Assembly: GCA_963978905.1 (NCBI GenBank)
Contig: OZ022257.1
Coordinates: forward strand, 6,272,965-6,336,964
Source of the DNA: Trichostrongylus colubriformis
Lineage: Eukaryota > Nematoda > Chromadorea > Rhabditida > Trichostrongylidae
Length of the DNA: 64,000 nucleotides
Direction of reading: 5' to 3'
The stretch's first letter is position 1, and every line of letters begins with the position of its first letter. The position numbers and the translations under genes were made by a program. This document shows, piece by piece, positions 49,901 through 60,090 of the stretch. A model generated the notes under the pieces. The model saw nothing but the letters and a program-made list of their open reading frames with translations, searched no databases and was not told where the DNA came from.

Positions 49901-50561
49901 TGTCCGATGAAAAATTTTGGGTTCAGAATGCTACAAGACGATATACCGTAATAAATTTTCTTGACTTTGAGCATAAAAATCTTCGGTGCTGGCTGATAAC
50001 CCGTCCATTCCAAAGGTTTTTCGCTTTGTTGAGTGCACTGGGTACACTCGCATCGAAACAGCTCAACTTTACCCGACATTCAATTTTTACAATAATGCCA
50101 TACTGTTAGATGCCGAAATTGTAATCATGTCTGTGGTACAATGCATCGGTTACTTTTAAAACGGAACTGGTTTTTACATAAAAAGTGGAAAACTTTACCA
50201 TGTGAGCAATATTTTTGTGTATTCGAAAACAAGACCATTCAAAATCCTTCCAAAAACATCAGCGTACAGTTTTCCTTTGAAACTTCTATTTCAGACCTTG
50301 TGTCCGGCATTATTGCTCGATGCGCCTATTATTACAACGTACCTACTATTATTTACTGGTTCCACCACCACACCTAGGTTCAGTTTCACTATGAGTTTTC
50401 TGATGGCATCGTTTACAATTTTCTCTCCATTGATCGTCATTGTTTTTATGAGAGATTACCGAGATTTCATTCTCAGTAGCTTGCGCCTCAAAAAACCTCG
50501 TCGCGTTTCCACAAAGGTTGTAAGTTTGGCAATTTCCAGCAGACAAACGGGAATATATTAA
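40985..50561 (+). CDS. Str-type seven-transmembrane chemoreceptor (receptor 2), 5 exons, 331 aa
   Basis: Nematode chemosensory GPCR, complete by my reading. Exons: 40985-41167, 44503-44663, 46585-46789, 46913-47092, 50295-50561. The introns have GT/AG ends (GTAAGT at the first two donors) and phases 0, 2, 0, 0. The sum is 996 nt with a single terminal stop TAA. Exon 1 has IIN and CLLLFLIARCP (TM1-TM2). Exon 2 has MYIATGPYPRG and ends TM3 with NNFVFRYIQLCR (R109), the Arg codon being split by the intron. Exon 3 contains TM4 and the loop DNYDLDTMGKAFVGF typical of Str. Exon 4 contains TM5 and NAMSSHTRKLQRQMF before TM6. Exon 5 contains TM6-TM7, ending VIVFMRDYRDFIL, and a basic tail. Introns carry a deleted mariner and a MITE. 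No damage is visible. Its exon plan is that of receptor 1. Confidence 0.9.
41494..41660. mobile_element. GC-rich MITE, copy 5
   Basis: The left end GAGGCAGCGTTCATACTTTT and the inverted right end GCAAAAGTATGAAAGTGACC pair weakly through GCATGGATGCG and CATCCACG. In intron 1 of receptor 2. Confidence 0.7.
42547..43449 (-). mobile_element. Internally deleted mariner (903 bp)
   Basis: Ends TTAGGTTGGCTGATAAATTT and, inverted, TTAGGTTGACTGATAATTCC, flanked by TA at 42545-42546 and 43450-43451. It lies in intron 1 of receptor 2 in the opposite orientation. A full mariner is about 1.28 kb, so roughly 0.4 kb is missing from the middle. It is a different lineage from the element at 4168. Confidence 0.92.
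42622..43309 (-). pseudogene. Mariner transposase with central deletion
   Basis: The N-terminal part (43309 to about 42865) has both helix-turn-helix regions and STWTPYVLSDSKK, the counterpart of the WVPHEL signature. The C-terminal part (42852-42622) resumes at PHPPYSPDLAPSDYHLF and ends in RWQKVSDNGGEY. The first two catalytic Asp residues fall in the deleted segment, and the two parts are in different frames. It cannot make transposase, but its ends could be mobilised by a related enzyme. Confidence 0.9.
43452..44502. other. Rest of intron 1 of receptor 2
   Basis: Open frames at 43928-44323 and 43942-44160 overlap on the same strand and show no known domain. No support for a separate gene. 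Confidence 0.45.
44664..46584. other. Intron 2 of receptor 2
   Basis: About 1.9 kb. Two overlapping frames at 45567-45972 on opposite strands are not convincing. No mobile element ends were recognised. Confidence 0.45.
47093..50294. other. Intron 4 of receptor 2
   Basis: About 3.2 kb. It contains an imperfect duplication of roughly 170 bp (TTTTCGATAGAGCTTTT at about 47923 and 48095). It also holds a 73-codon plus-strand frame at 48371-48592 with plausible composition (KVFEILVTSFHRAKKAS, TKLHTFAEYC) but no known family, and overlapping frames at 48927-49760. Confidence 0.4.
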
Positions 50562-50804
50562 TCTCGAAGGAGTTTTAAGCTTAAAAACGCACACCATCTT
50601 TCAACTTCGACTTTGATCGTTAATTTTTGCGATGTACGGGTCTATCACTATGTGTCATGTGTCAATACGGCGAACCGAATGGCGTCAATACGGTCCATTT
50701 ACGAGGCTGAGTTACCCTCCATGCACACGGCCAATTATCAAGAGGATTAGCAAAGCACTTCGCACGCGTCGCGAAACGACTATTTGGAAACGTAAGCATG
50801 GCAC

Positions 50805-50935
50805 TCCCACGTGTCGAGGAAAATGCCCACTTCAATACGATCCTCCTCTACGGGACCAGTACGACCCCCGTTCCCCCCCCCCCCCCCCCCCACTCATTAA
50901 CCACTATCAAAGTCAGTTCTACTGCCGGATTGTAT
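50805..50935 (+). repeat. Interspersed repeat R3, fragment with poly-C
   Basis: Shares TGTCGAGGAAAAT, a C run (19 C at 50873-50891) and a GCCGGATTGTATGATATTGC block with the copies at 53440 and 55460. Confidence 0.65.
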
Positions 50936-53439
50936 GATATTGCTAAGTACATCATTGCCTTGTATTTGTACTGGTTTCCTGTGCAAATGAATCTTCCGAG
51001 CACCTTTATTATTCTTTCTTCAGAAGACAAAAAGAGAATTAAACCCATACTATGAAAAAACGAAAAAGAAACCAGGAAATGGTGCCAATTAGAGCACTTT
51101 AATAGAGCTATCAGTAGCAACAGGGTTTATGAAACCATCCACAGTTCTGCCCCAATCACTTGAAGAAAACAAAAGATTTTCCCAATTAAAATACGGATAA
51201 AAAAGCAAAAACGATATTCAAGAAGAGAAAGTAGAAAATAACGGACACCTGACAAAAGACTTGCTCCAAAGTTCTGCTTCGACCACCTGGGAAAGTGGGA
51301 CTATACAACTGAAATACAACGCAAACAAGGAAGCGAGAAACGATATCTAAAGAATAAGTGAAAAATAATCAAGAACTTCGTGAAAATTGCAGTAAGAAAC
51401 GATGAAGAGGTGCAAGCCGGGCCGGTGGTTGCTTCGCGCCGCTCCTTGGAGCGCGTTAATCGACAATACCCGAACATTGCAAAAGTTGACCTCGTATGCA
51501 TGATCATGACTCCCCTCAGTATTCATCATTTGGGAAGTAAAATTGATCCCTGGGAAGCGTCAGGTATTCTCTTTCTAAATAATATCTTAGTTCCTCCGAA
51601 TCTTGGGAAATTTGGGAGGTACGCAAGTCGAGGACTGGTCGAGAAAAATGGAAATCGCACGGGCGTGTTTGACTTCTACAGTTGAAAATTTTTCTTGCTA
51701 AATGTTTTGCAACCGCATTATTTTCTCTGAAAATAGAGTCATTGCTCATTCTAAAGTGCTCTCGAACTCCTTTGTAGGTTGCTCATATTTCCAGATATTC
51801 GAGTCGAGGAAAAAAATTTCCCATGAGTAGCGTGGCCTCGCAGAGGTCGCGTTGGGACCTCTCCAGAACAGCCCCATGCTTTTCGGACAGTTTTTGTGGT
51901 AGCAATGCAGTAAACTCAACATCCTAGCGTTTGGCATCTTCGCTCTGGGTGAGCGCCATGTCTTTTACATTCGCACCGAACAATAGCTACAATAGGAAGG
52001 GTGTTAGGATTGACAAGATATTCTCGCGTAACTATCAGTAGAACAGCAGCTTACAGACGGGTGCTGAAAACACATAGCTCTCGCTCGGAGATCCGCCATG
52101 GGCTCGACTCCGGCTCTAAATTGTATTTTTTGTGTTGTAAGGTGCTCACAACACTCACAAGATGTTCCAATGTTGTTATTGGATGAAACACTAGCTTAGC
52201 TATGGGTTAAACCGTTTTCTTACTGTCTATGCGCCATGCATCCATTTTCTACTCTACATAAAACACGATAAAGCCTGTGACTCTATAGAATGATTTTGTG
52301 TGGGAGTAGTAGATGGCATTTGGGTAGCTTATAAATGTAGTGCAGTAATGCCATTTTTCTTTTTCCAGGTGGGTACGGACATGTCGTCCTTGCATGCATC
52401 AATGGTTACACTATAGTAGCAATGCATCATTACAAAGGCACAGTTCACGATAATATGAGTGTCTTGGTTCCATCGGGGGAATAGATAGACCCTTCCTCAA
52501 CGGTAAAGCGTGTGCCATTATCGTAGCGTGATGGTAAGTTTTGAACGCCTAACGAACCCATAATTAGATGGGGCACCTTTTCGAGATGGCCTGCACCCAG
52601 CACCCAGCAAACGAGGCAGCGGTGGCACCTACGTGAGTAATTGGCATGATATCGTCTGCGATACGATGGGTGTGTACACATTGGTACAAATGACCTCCTT
52701 CGCACCCCATGTGCGAACGTTCAATTACTTATCTCGAGCCTGTGCTTTAATGTGCCTTGCGCTTGATCGGTAGCCCGCCTTTGACCACAAGTTGAAATAG
52801 TTTGCACCAAATTTTCGACACAGATGCTTTTTCTGGCGAAATATGACCAAAACGAAGTTCAACGGCATACTGTGTTCAACTTCAGCAATGAATGACTTTG
52901 GTTTGTTCATGAGAATTCAAAACGTTCTGTCATTTCAGTCATGCCCAATCGGAATATTTCATCAGTCACCATCACGGGGAAGATTATCACCGTTCCTGTA
53001 AAAAGTTCACTCCACGTCAACCCACGTAGGACGTAAGTTACAAGCTTGGAAATGAAAGTAGACGTTTAGGCTGGAAGAGAAGCACCATCCCATCCAGAGC
53101 AAAGGCAAGGGATGGCAGTAAAGGCGAGGTACGCCTTGGACCGCCAACGAGACTGCAAGAGGAAGCACAAACAGTATCAGAAGTGATAACGATAACATGT
53201 TAAAATGAGTGGACCTCATAGGGTTACACACCCCGACCTGCAACTAGCGTCGAACCACCGAATCAAACCCTGCGTAATAAATGTTGCAACGGTTCTTTGA
53301 AAGTGTAAATTCTAAATCATACTTAGGAGAATTTTTTTCCGAAGGGTGAGCCTCGTAACAAGGAGTTAGTTTGGTTTCCGTTTCGCGAGTTGGCTCTCTA
53401 AAGGATTACACGGCAACCGCAAACAGTGCTCTCGTACAC
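50936..53439. other. Spacer without supported genes
   Basis: The 101-codon plus-strand frame at 51380-51685 and the 86-codon minus-strand frame at 52445-52705 were considered; neither shows a recognisable domain. A B-box-like GGGCTCGACTCCGGCTC at about 52100 may be tRNA-derived. Confidence 0.4.
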
Positions 53440-54560
53440 TCCCGGATGTGGAGTGAGGTAGCCACTTCAACACGCCCCCCCCCCCCCCTCCTGGGACCAA
53501 GTCCAATCCCCCTCCCATTTTTTGGCATCTACAGGGTATGCCAAAAACAGTAATGTTTTCCTTCATTTTCACCCCGCAGTAGTCGAACTTCAGCAAATGC
53601 TGAGAGAGTATTGCCATTCCCAAATTGAAGAGCATACCTCATACTATCACTAAACTCCATGACAGCCTTCTGCACGAGCATAATCGGGAGCTTCTTCAGT
53701 GAACATGATGGATCACCTCAGTCGGCGGAATCCAAGGTTTTGCCATCGTCGTTCACAACCTTGCTGAGGTCCCGTTACTCTGGATACCTTAGAGAATTTT
53801 TACTGGGTGGTGTTCTTGACATCCTGTTTTCTCCGGGTTCATAACGCCCTCCGTTTCCAAAAACCAGAATTTGCTATTACTATTGGAACCCCTGCGGAGG
53901 TGGGTTTGAGGCATGAAAATTGACGCTTCGGATCATAGCAGCGTTGTCCGGGCAGCGAGAGCTCTGCGACTTTTATTAACCGATGGGTCAGTCCTCAAAA
54001 AGCTTCCCACGAGGGACCGCCCACTGGCTGTGCTGTTTTAGGCGGACCTTAATGCCGTAGGTGCTCCATAGCCCGACTGTGCTGACTGAAGACTCCATAT
54101 CTTTGTGACGGTTAAGGTAATGAGCCACAGCTTGTTCCACTCCGAGAAGAACATTCTAAAAATATTTTGCCTCAATACTTTCTTCTCTTTCATTACCCTC
54201 TGTTTTGTATATATAGTGAAAGTGAGCCGCAAACAAAATTACTTTTTTTGGCGCCTCCTGTGCAATATCAGTGACTGTTGCCGGTTTGTATAGTTGTAAT
54301 GTGTTTTATCGCTATGTATTCTTACTTGAAGCATAAAGATATTTCACATTTCTTCACATGGGTTCGGTGTGAAATATCATTTGCTATCCATCTGCATATC
54401 GAAAGTTCAGATTTTTTGTGCTTATCGCTGAGCTCGGCAGGTACGGACCCCCTCCTGTCCGTACAAATAGACCCTGTGTTCTGAATCCTTGACTCTCGGT
54501 TACTTCGCCCCCGTGCGACACACCAACCTAAAGGTCCCCATTTCATAGCAATAGTAGGGA
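53440..54560 (+). repeat. Interspersed repeat R3 split by a Tc1-type element
   Basis: The R3 left part with a C run at about 53476-53489 is interrupted at 53532-54260. The right part resumes with CAGTGACTGTTGCCGGTTTG and runs to TGTGCTTATCGCTGAGCTC and beyond, matching 55570-55860. Confidence 0.75.
53532..54260. mobile_element. Tc1-type non-autonomous element, copy B (729 bp)
   Basis: Inverted ends CAGGGTATGCCAAAAACAGT and CAGGAGGCGCCAAAAAAAGT. The left flank is TA; the right flank is TG, probably a mutated TA. The interior matches copy A (11488-12157) in opposite orientation, for example TTGAGGCATGAAAAT against the inverse of 11813-11827. Confidence 0.88.
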
Positions 54561-55459
54561 TAACCTTGCACCCTGGTCACTCGTTCTTGGTCCGCGCAGC
54601 CTGCACGCTCTTGCTTTTCGTGGAACTGGGTTACCGAAGATGACGAAGACTCTTTCAAATTCACTGGGAATGGCTTCGGAAGTCAGGTAAATGTGGTCAT
54701 TCAACGTGACTCTATCTGTTGAATTGATTCTTTATGCAGAGCTAAATAATTGACGGGTCATTTTGTGGATAAACTGGGTTGAATAGTTGATAAAGAGAGT
54801 TACGAATCCCGTAACTGCATTCTACGTGAATCGTCAAAAGGCGATTTTTCAGAAAAGGTGAGCGGTATTGTAGGTATTTCATTGTCTTCGGAGGGTATGA
54901 AGTGAAAATAATTTTGCTGTAGGTCAAGTGATGAAGAAAATGCGGAAAGGGCCCACATCACTGCTTCAAGATGTATCGCTCCTACTCTCCACAATCATAG
55001 AAGCGATCAAAATTGAGTACGAATAAAATCTATAAAGGTAATCCTTCATTTGAATAGTAATCATGTCCCGTACCATCAACCTCTTAGTAATTTTGTTATA
55101 GATTTATCTTAAGGGCGAAACGGTTAGCAATTCTATGTAACGCCTTCTCTCGTAGGCTACTCTACGTATATGTTTGAGCTCTTACTTAGTTAATAAATTA
55201 AACTTAAAAACAGAGCTCCATAGAAATTTTCGCTTCCTTGAACTCCAATTTCGGTTGTTGCCTGGTAAGAAGGATATGAAAATCCTGTAACGCTTTTCTC
55301 TTGACTCTATGTATTCGAACTTCAAAGGTCAAAGCTAATATACCCTCGGTTGATGACAATGAATTTAGTTTGACCGGTCCGACAAAAAATCGGGCAAGTG
55401 AAAAATCCCTTATTTCATGATAAATATTTAGATAAATGAATTTAGATGTGACATTGCCC
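54561..55459. other. Spacer without supported genes
   Basis: AT-rich. The minus-strand frame at 55204-55698 runs into R3 and the hairpin element and shows no known domain. Confidence 0.45.
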
Positions 55460-55910
55460 TGACCAGGGCAGTCCCAGATGTCGAGGAAAATAGCCGCTTT
55501 AGTACGACCTTCTCCTCTGCGGCGACCAGATACAACCCCCCCCTCCCCTTCTTTTCTTGACCTCCACAATACCAGTAATTGTTGTCGGATTGCATAGTTG
55601 CAACGCGTTCTATCACTATACAGCCTTTCCTGAGGCGAATAGACATTCAATCTACATTTCGTCACACAGTTTGCGATGGAATACCCTTTGCCTCTCATGG
55701 GTGTATATCGCTAGGACAGAACCGTCGCGTGCCGAACACGGCCACGCGACGTTTCTGTCCTAGCGATATACACCCTGCCTCTCATCTGCTTAATGAAAGT
55801 TCAGATTCTAGTGCTTATCGCTGACCTCTAAAGGTACGAACACCCACGTTCTATACGGTCAAGTGCGACCCCCTGTCGAAAAATCCTCGACTTTTGGTGT
55901 ACCCTGGCTC
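55460..55910 (+). repeat. Interspersed repeat R3, copy with a hairpin insertion
   Basis: Similar to 54263-54560 through GTCGGATTGCATAGTTGCAA, GAAAGTTCAGATT and GTGCTTATCGCTGACCTC, except for the 87-bp insertion described at 55699. Confidence 0.8.
55699..55775. mobile_element. 77-bp hairpin micro-element with 10-bp target duplication
   Basis: Arms of 33 bp (outer end GGGTGTATATCGCTAGGACA) are inverted copies with one mismatch, around an 11-nt centre. It is flanked by perfect direct repeats TGCCTCTCAT at 55689-55698 and 55776-55785. The related R3 copy at 54378-54411 reads through without insertion or second repeat. A 9-11-bp duplication is typical of Mutator-type transposition. Confidence 0.93.
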
Positions 55911-55967
55911 TGATCAATAAAATGGAGAATTCCAAGAAGGAGATGAGTTGCAGTTTTATTGCACAAG

Positions 55968-56632
55968 GCCGATTCAGATGAGTTCTTTGTCATTATATTA
56001 GGTTGTAAGGAAAGTTTTGGTTTTCGCAATTTCTACTTCAGAAGATCATGACTCGGCTCGGACTGCATCTTTTCTCCTGAAAAAAGCACCATTTGATTCG
56101 CTACAATTTTGTCAATATCATAAATATTTGCATTCCTCATTTTGATGAAGGGCTGATGATTTATAAAGCGTGAAATCAAAAAAGTCCTCTTCAAATCACC
56201 ATTCCTCTAAACACACTGCTACTGAAGAAGCTGTCCAGAAGTTTGGGAAAATGAGGCTCTGTTGTGCTAGATTTGGTGAATATGATGGACGAGTAACCGA
56301 TTCAGATGAGTTCTATGTCATTATATTAGGTTGTAAGGAAAGTTTTGGTTTTCGCAATTTCTACTTCAGAAGATCATGACTCGGCACGGGCTGTATTTTT
56401 TCTCCTGGAAAAAGCACCATGTGATTCGCTACACTTTTGGCAATATCATGAATATTTGCATTTCTCATTTTGATGATGGGCTGATGATTTATATAGCGTG
56501 AAATCAAAAAAGTCGTCTTCAAATCACCATTCCTCTAAACACACTGCTACTGAAGAAGCTGTCCAGAAGTTTGGGAAAATGGGGCTCTGTTAGTGCTAGA
56601 TATGGTGAATATGATGGACGAGTAAGGGCTTC
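55968..56632. repeat. 328-bp tandem duplication starting with mariner-like ends
   Basis: GATTCAGATGAGTTCT recurs at 55971 and 56299, and each copy contains TATTAGGTTGTAAGGAAAG, i.e. TA followed by a mariner-style TTAGGTTG tip. Both copies carry a short frame TATEEAVQKFGKM. The second copy ends near 56632. Probably duplicated left end of a mariner. Confidence 0.75.
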
Positions 56633-57795
56633 AGCCTCCAGCTGCTCCAATCACTGAAAGAGGATTTTGGAAATGCGTTTGCGCATAGCTGCTCTGAGGG
56701 GCCCGCGGCACACACTTTTTTGGCTTTTTTCCTTTTCTGGCCTTTTTCCTCTCATCGCTTTCTGCCGTTTTAGTTAAAGCGATTTGATCAACTGAAAATT
56801 CGAGCAACTCGTACTTATTTCTGCGCTTCTGAAACCAAGGACAAAGTGTTCAGTCCAATGCTTCACCCCCTCCCCTTGCAGCGCTCACATTTGTGGTCCC
56901 CTTCACTGGGACTGGGCTAAACAAGAAGTCTTGAAGTGAACTCATCCAAAAAGTGCCATTTTCGCAGTACTTTAAAATTTCCCTAATAATCGAAAATCTT
57001 GTGGTATTCCAAATAGAACATATTTTCAGAAAGAGCAACTTTTTGTATATCTAAGAAGCACAATATGTAAGCTGATTCATGTTGACGCGCTCTGAGATTT
57101 GAATTTATCGTGTACGCCAAAAACCTGTCAGACTTTCCTTCTAACCAAATATTTTTCTCCAGTGTCGTTAACACTGTTTCGCTATCTCGTTGCCTTGGGT
57201 CTCTTCCCCGAGCACGTGCTTTCTTTCTTCTCCCAATATTTCCTCTTCATTACTATCGAGCTTGTTCACAGCTTGTCAAAATTCATTATAGGAAATCCTT
57301 ATTTTCAGTGATGTCACTGGTTTGTTTCCCATTTTCTCTGCTGGCGGCAACTTTATCAGTACCAAGCATATTGATGGCTCCTCTCCAATGGTTCCTTTTC
57401 CGTTCTCTCAGATCACACGTTCACTAGCACATGTGACCTTAGATGGGATGTGTAGGACTGTAAATCATTGCGGTTCACTACGACTTCCTGGGGTTGGGTT
57501 GTAAAACGGCCGACCGCCATCGCCGCCATCGCCGCTCAATCTCGACTATCAGTTGTGGTATGTCATTGCGAATAGGAGACACCATATATCATTGATCATC
57601 ATTTGGATCGTTTCCATCTCTGTGAGGAATTTGTTAGTGAACCGCCTGCATTACAGAATTTAGCCTTGGTCCATCTGTTGGTTGTTGTAAAGTGATGTGA
57701 CAATCTATACGCTCCATTCTATCATGCTCTATTTTTAGAAATTCATAAATATTTTCAGAGGGGTCTACTGATTTCTGACCATAAAGAAGTTATTT
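56633..57795. other. Spacer without supported genes
   Basis: Overlapping frames at 57099-57504 are hydrophobic but have no recognisable family. A CGCCATCGCCGCCATCGCCG run lies at about 57514. Confidence 0.4.
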
Positions 57796-58407
57796 TTGAA
57801 GCAAGAGTCTTCAATTGAGAGAGGAGCCACATTACTCGCCAAGAGACTGGTCTACACAGTTGCGCCATGCGTTCAACTCTCATCAGAATCAATGGAGCGT
57901 TTGTATGGGCGTCCATCACACATAACTGCTTGTGAGAACGTCGCGGTGAAACTAGTGAATCACCTTTCATCCGTGGATACAAACCCATTAGTGAAAACGT
58001 CCATAGGAGATGGGATATCGAGCTCTTTGCGAACTGCTAAGGATCCAGCACCAGGGAAAATATTCAGCAGATCAAGCAGTCCTCAGGAGCGGCCGTATTT
58101 TGGGCAGGAAGTTGTGAAGATCGGAATTTGGTGGATCGTCGAGGAATCTTCGATTTTTGAGCAAGATTTTTGGGCCAATGATATGACAAAAGATCATCAA
58201 ACAATAATCCTATTTAGTGATAGATACCAAAGGTGTGTTAATCGATTGACGATCATTCTCTATTTTCAATATACCGTCAGCAAGCGCCCAACAAGGGGTC
58301 GTATTTCTCGAAAAAATCCCTACGCTAGGCCTAACTCTGTCTGGTACCCCCTTGCTGTCTTTCTTGCTCTCATTCCGTTAAATGCTCAGACAGATGTAGA
58401 CTTCTGA
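57796..58407 (+). CDS. Hypothetical 203-codon open frame
   Basis: The longest non-transposon open frame on a single stretch. No family recognised. The middle is Ser/Asn-rich (VKLVNHLSSVDTNPLVKTS), there is an acidic-aromatic segment (IGIWWIVEESSIFEQDFW), and it ends VWYPLAVFLALIPLNAQTDV. A second open frame lies antisense over its first 64 codons. No clear start context or splice signals decide it. It may be chance, a pseudogene fragment or an unrecognised gene. Confidence 0.22.
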   Translation: MKQESSIERGATLLAKRLVYTVAPCVQLSSESMERLYGRPSHITACENVAVKLVNHLSSVDTNPLVKTSIGDGISSSLRTAKDPAPGKIFSRSSSPQERPYFGQEVVKIGIWWIVEESSIFEQDFWANDMTKDHQTIILFSDRYQRCVNRLTIILYFQYTVSKRPTRGRISRKNPYARPNSVWYPLAVFLALIPLNAQTDVDF

Positions 58408-58662
58408 TGACCAGATCTTAGTAAAAGATCGCTTTTGAAGACAAAGAATGAAGTGATACACGCCGAAGATGCGCCATGCACATTGCGTTTGAGTTCCATT
58501 TATGTCTTTCTTTGGGATGTAATACATATTACATATTACGCAAGACTATATATTGCACATGTCCCATAGAAACCAAAATAACTGCTCATTTTCATCGCAT
58601 AGTATGATCCAAATAATGTCGCAAAGATGCTGCCGATGAGCTATAGAATGTAGCCGTCCTCT

Positions 58663-58727
58663 GGGGGATTAGAACCCTAACCTGTGCTTTATAGACAGCG
58701 CGTTTATTCATTACACTACCTGGCCCC
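58663..58727 (-). repeat. tRNA-like sequence (SINE), minus strand
   Basis: The minus strand starts GGGGCCAGGTAGTGTAATG (A-box-like) and continues to GGTTAGGGTTCTAATCCCCC (B box). The 5' GGGG and 3' CCCC could pair, but the arms are poor. More likely a tRNA-derived SINE than a tRNA gene. Confidence 0.45.
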
Positions 58728-58807
58728 ATACAGTTTTTGCGTCACGTAATGTGTGTGAATGACGACAAGCTATATGTATACTATTAAATGAGCTTGAAAA
58801 AAAAACT

Positions 58808-58877
58808 AGGATCTCGGTAGTGTAATGATATGAGTTCTGTGCTCCAAAAGCATATTGTAGGTTCGAGGTGTCCGGTG
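58808..58877 (+). repeat. tRNA-like sequence (SINE), plus strand
   Basis: GGATCTCGGTAGTGTAATGA followed by GTAGGTTCGAGGTGTCC: A- and B-box-like blocks about 45 nt apart. It shares GGTAGTGTAATGA with the inverted neighbour 80 bp away. Confidence 0.45.
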
Positions 58878-59904
58878 CTAAAGTAAAGACATTTGTCAAA
58901 AATTGGATGCCTCAGTTGACATACATTGTTATTTTGTAGTGATGTTATTAGGTGTTTAACATTTTATAAGATGCCCTCATCCCCTCCCTCCCTCATTCCG
59001 ATAGCATCCTATGGAAAATTTGATATCTGGGGTGAACTCAAGCGTGTTAATTTGTCTAACACGTGCCTTAGTAGAGGAAGGAAGGGATTTATCTCCCTCT
59101 TATAAGTAGTTAGAGCTCAGGGAAAAAGCATCGTCTACAGTGGGGTGCCTCTTCCAATAAATAATAATTGTAACACATGATATTTCTTCATAATAAGTTA
59201 CACTTGTTTACATTTCGCACAAAGTTGCTTGCAAGCTGTTTTATATTTGGAGGATTCTATGCTAGTAATGGGGATTCCTACAAGAGATATGCTTTCTAGA
59301 GAACTCAATGAAAAGGACACACTTGAAACATATGACCGAATTTCTTTGTCAGATCTTTATTTTCTGATCTAATTCAGATTCAACAAAACGATAGGATTTC
59401 TATACTTCCTGTCTTGATGTCTAGTTGCCTATCATGGTCGTTAATCCAAATTCATTATGGTATGTATTGTTGAGCAGTAGAAATGGTAACATTATGACAC
59501 ATTAGCTATTAGCAATTGAGACATTACAACATTAAATTTGTGTTTGGTCTCTAATTATGAAATATTCTGTCTTCTCCGCCTGAAAATAAAAATAATTATC
59601 CAACAGCTATGAGTGGCAACATCTCGAGGAGATTTATAATGGTTCCTGAACCGATCGTAGGATTCGTAGAACTGCTGTCGCCTATACTACGAGTCATGGG
59701 CCAAATTGATAAGATGCACATGAAAGGAAAATACTCGTTCGATGAGTAATAAACAGTAAGGTGTGCTGGTTAAAGTTGATAGTTGATGATAAAGCTGGTG
59801 ATAAAAATTATGATAAAATCTCCTCAAAGCTGATGACAAAAATTAAAGGATAAAGGCTCTGGCGTTAGACAACTTTTTATGGAATGCGCCACATATTCTA
59901 CTTC
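58878..59904. other. AT-rich spacer, nothing recognised
   Basis: No open frame of note. Confidence 0.5.
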
Positions 59905-60090
59905 CATTCAGAATCATGGTTGCAAGTAAATGCGATTTGGCTTATACAATGAATTGCGGAAGCCAGCCGATGTACAAGTTAGTGCTTTCACCCTCTCAGA
60001 TAAGTCCGGTACCAATTCACCACTTCGTTGACCTGGGCGGACATTGCTGTTGGATTTGATACTCGTAACATGGGCGTGGGACTGCGCACT
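59905..60090 (-). repeat. Interspersed repeat R2, copy 1
   Basis: The minus strand contains GTGAATTGGTACCGGACTTA and ATAAGCCAAATCGCATTTAC, which match the plus strand of 63560-63735. Non-coding; class unknown. Confidence 0.75.

Noticed and set aside
50873..50891. Poly-C run as a regulatory or quadruplex element
   Set aside because: The same C tract recurs at the same place in other R3 copies, so it is a repeat feature and is prone to assembly error.
58663..58727. Functional tRNA gene
   Set aside because: A and B boxes are present, but a proper cloverleaf with D and anticodon arms could not be drawn.
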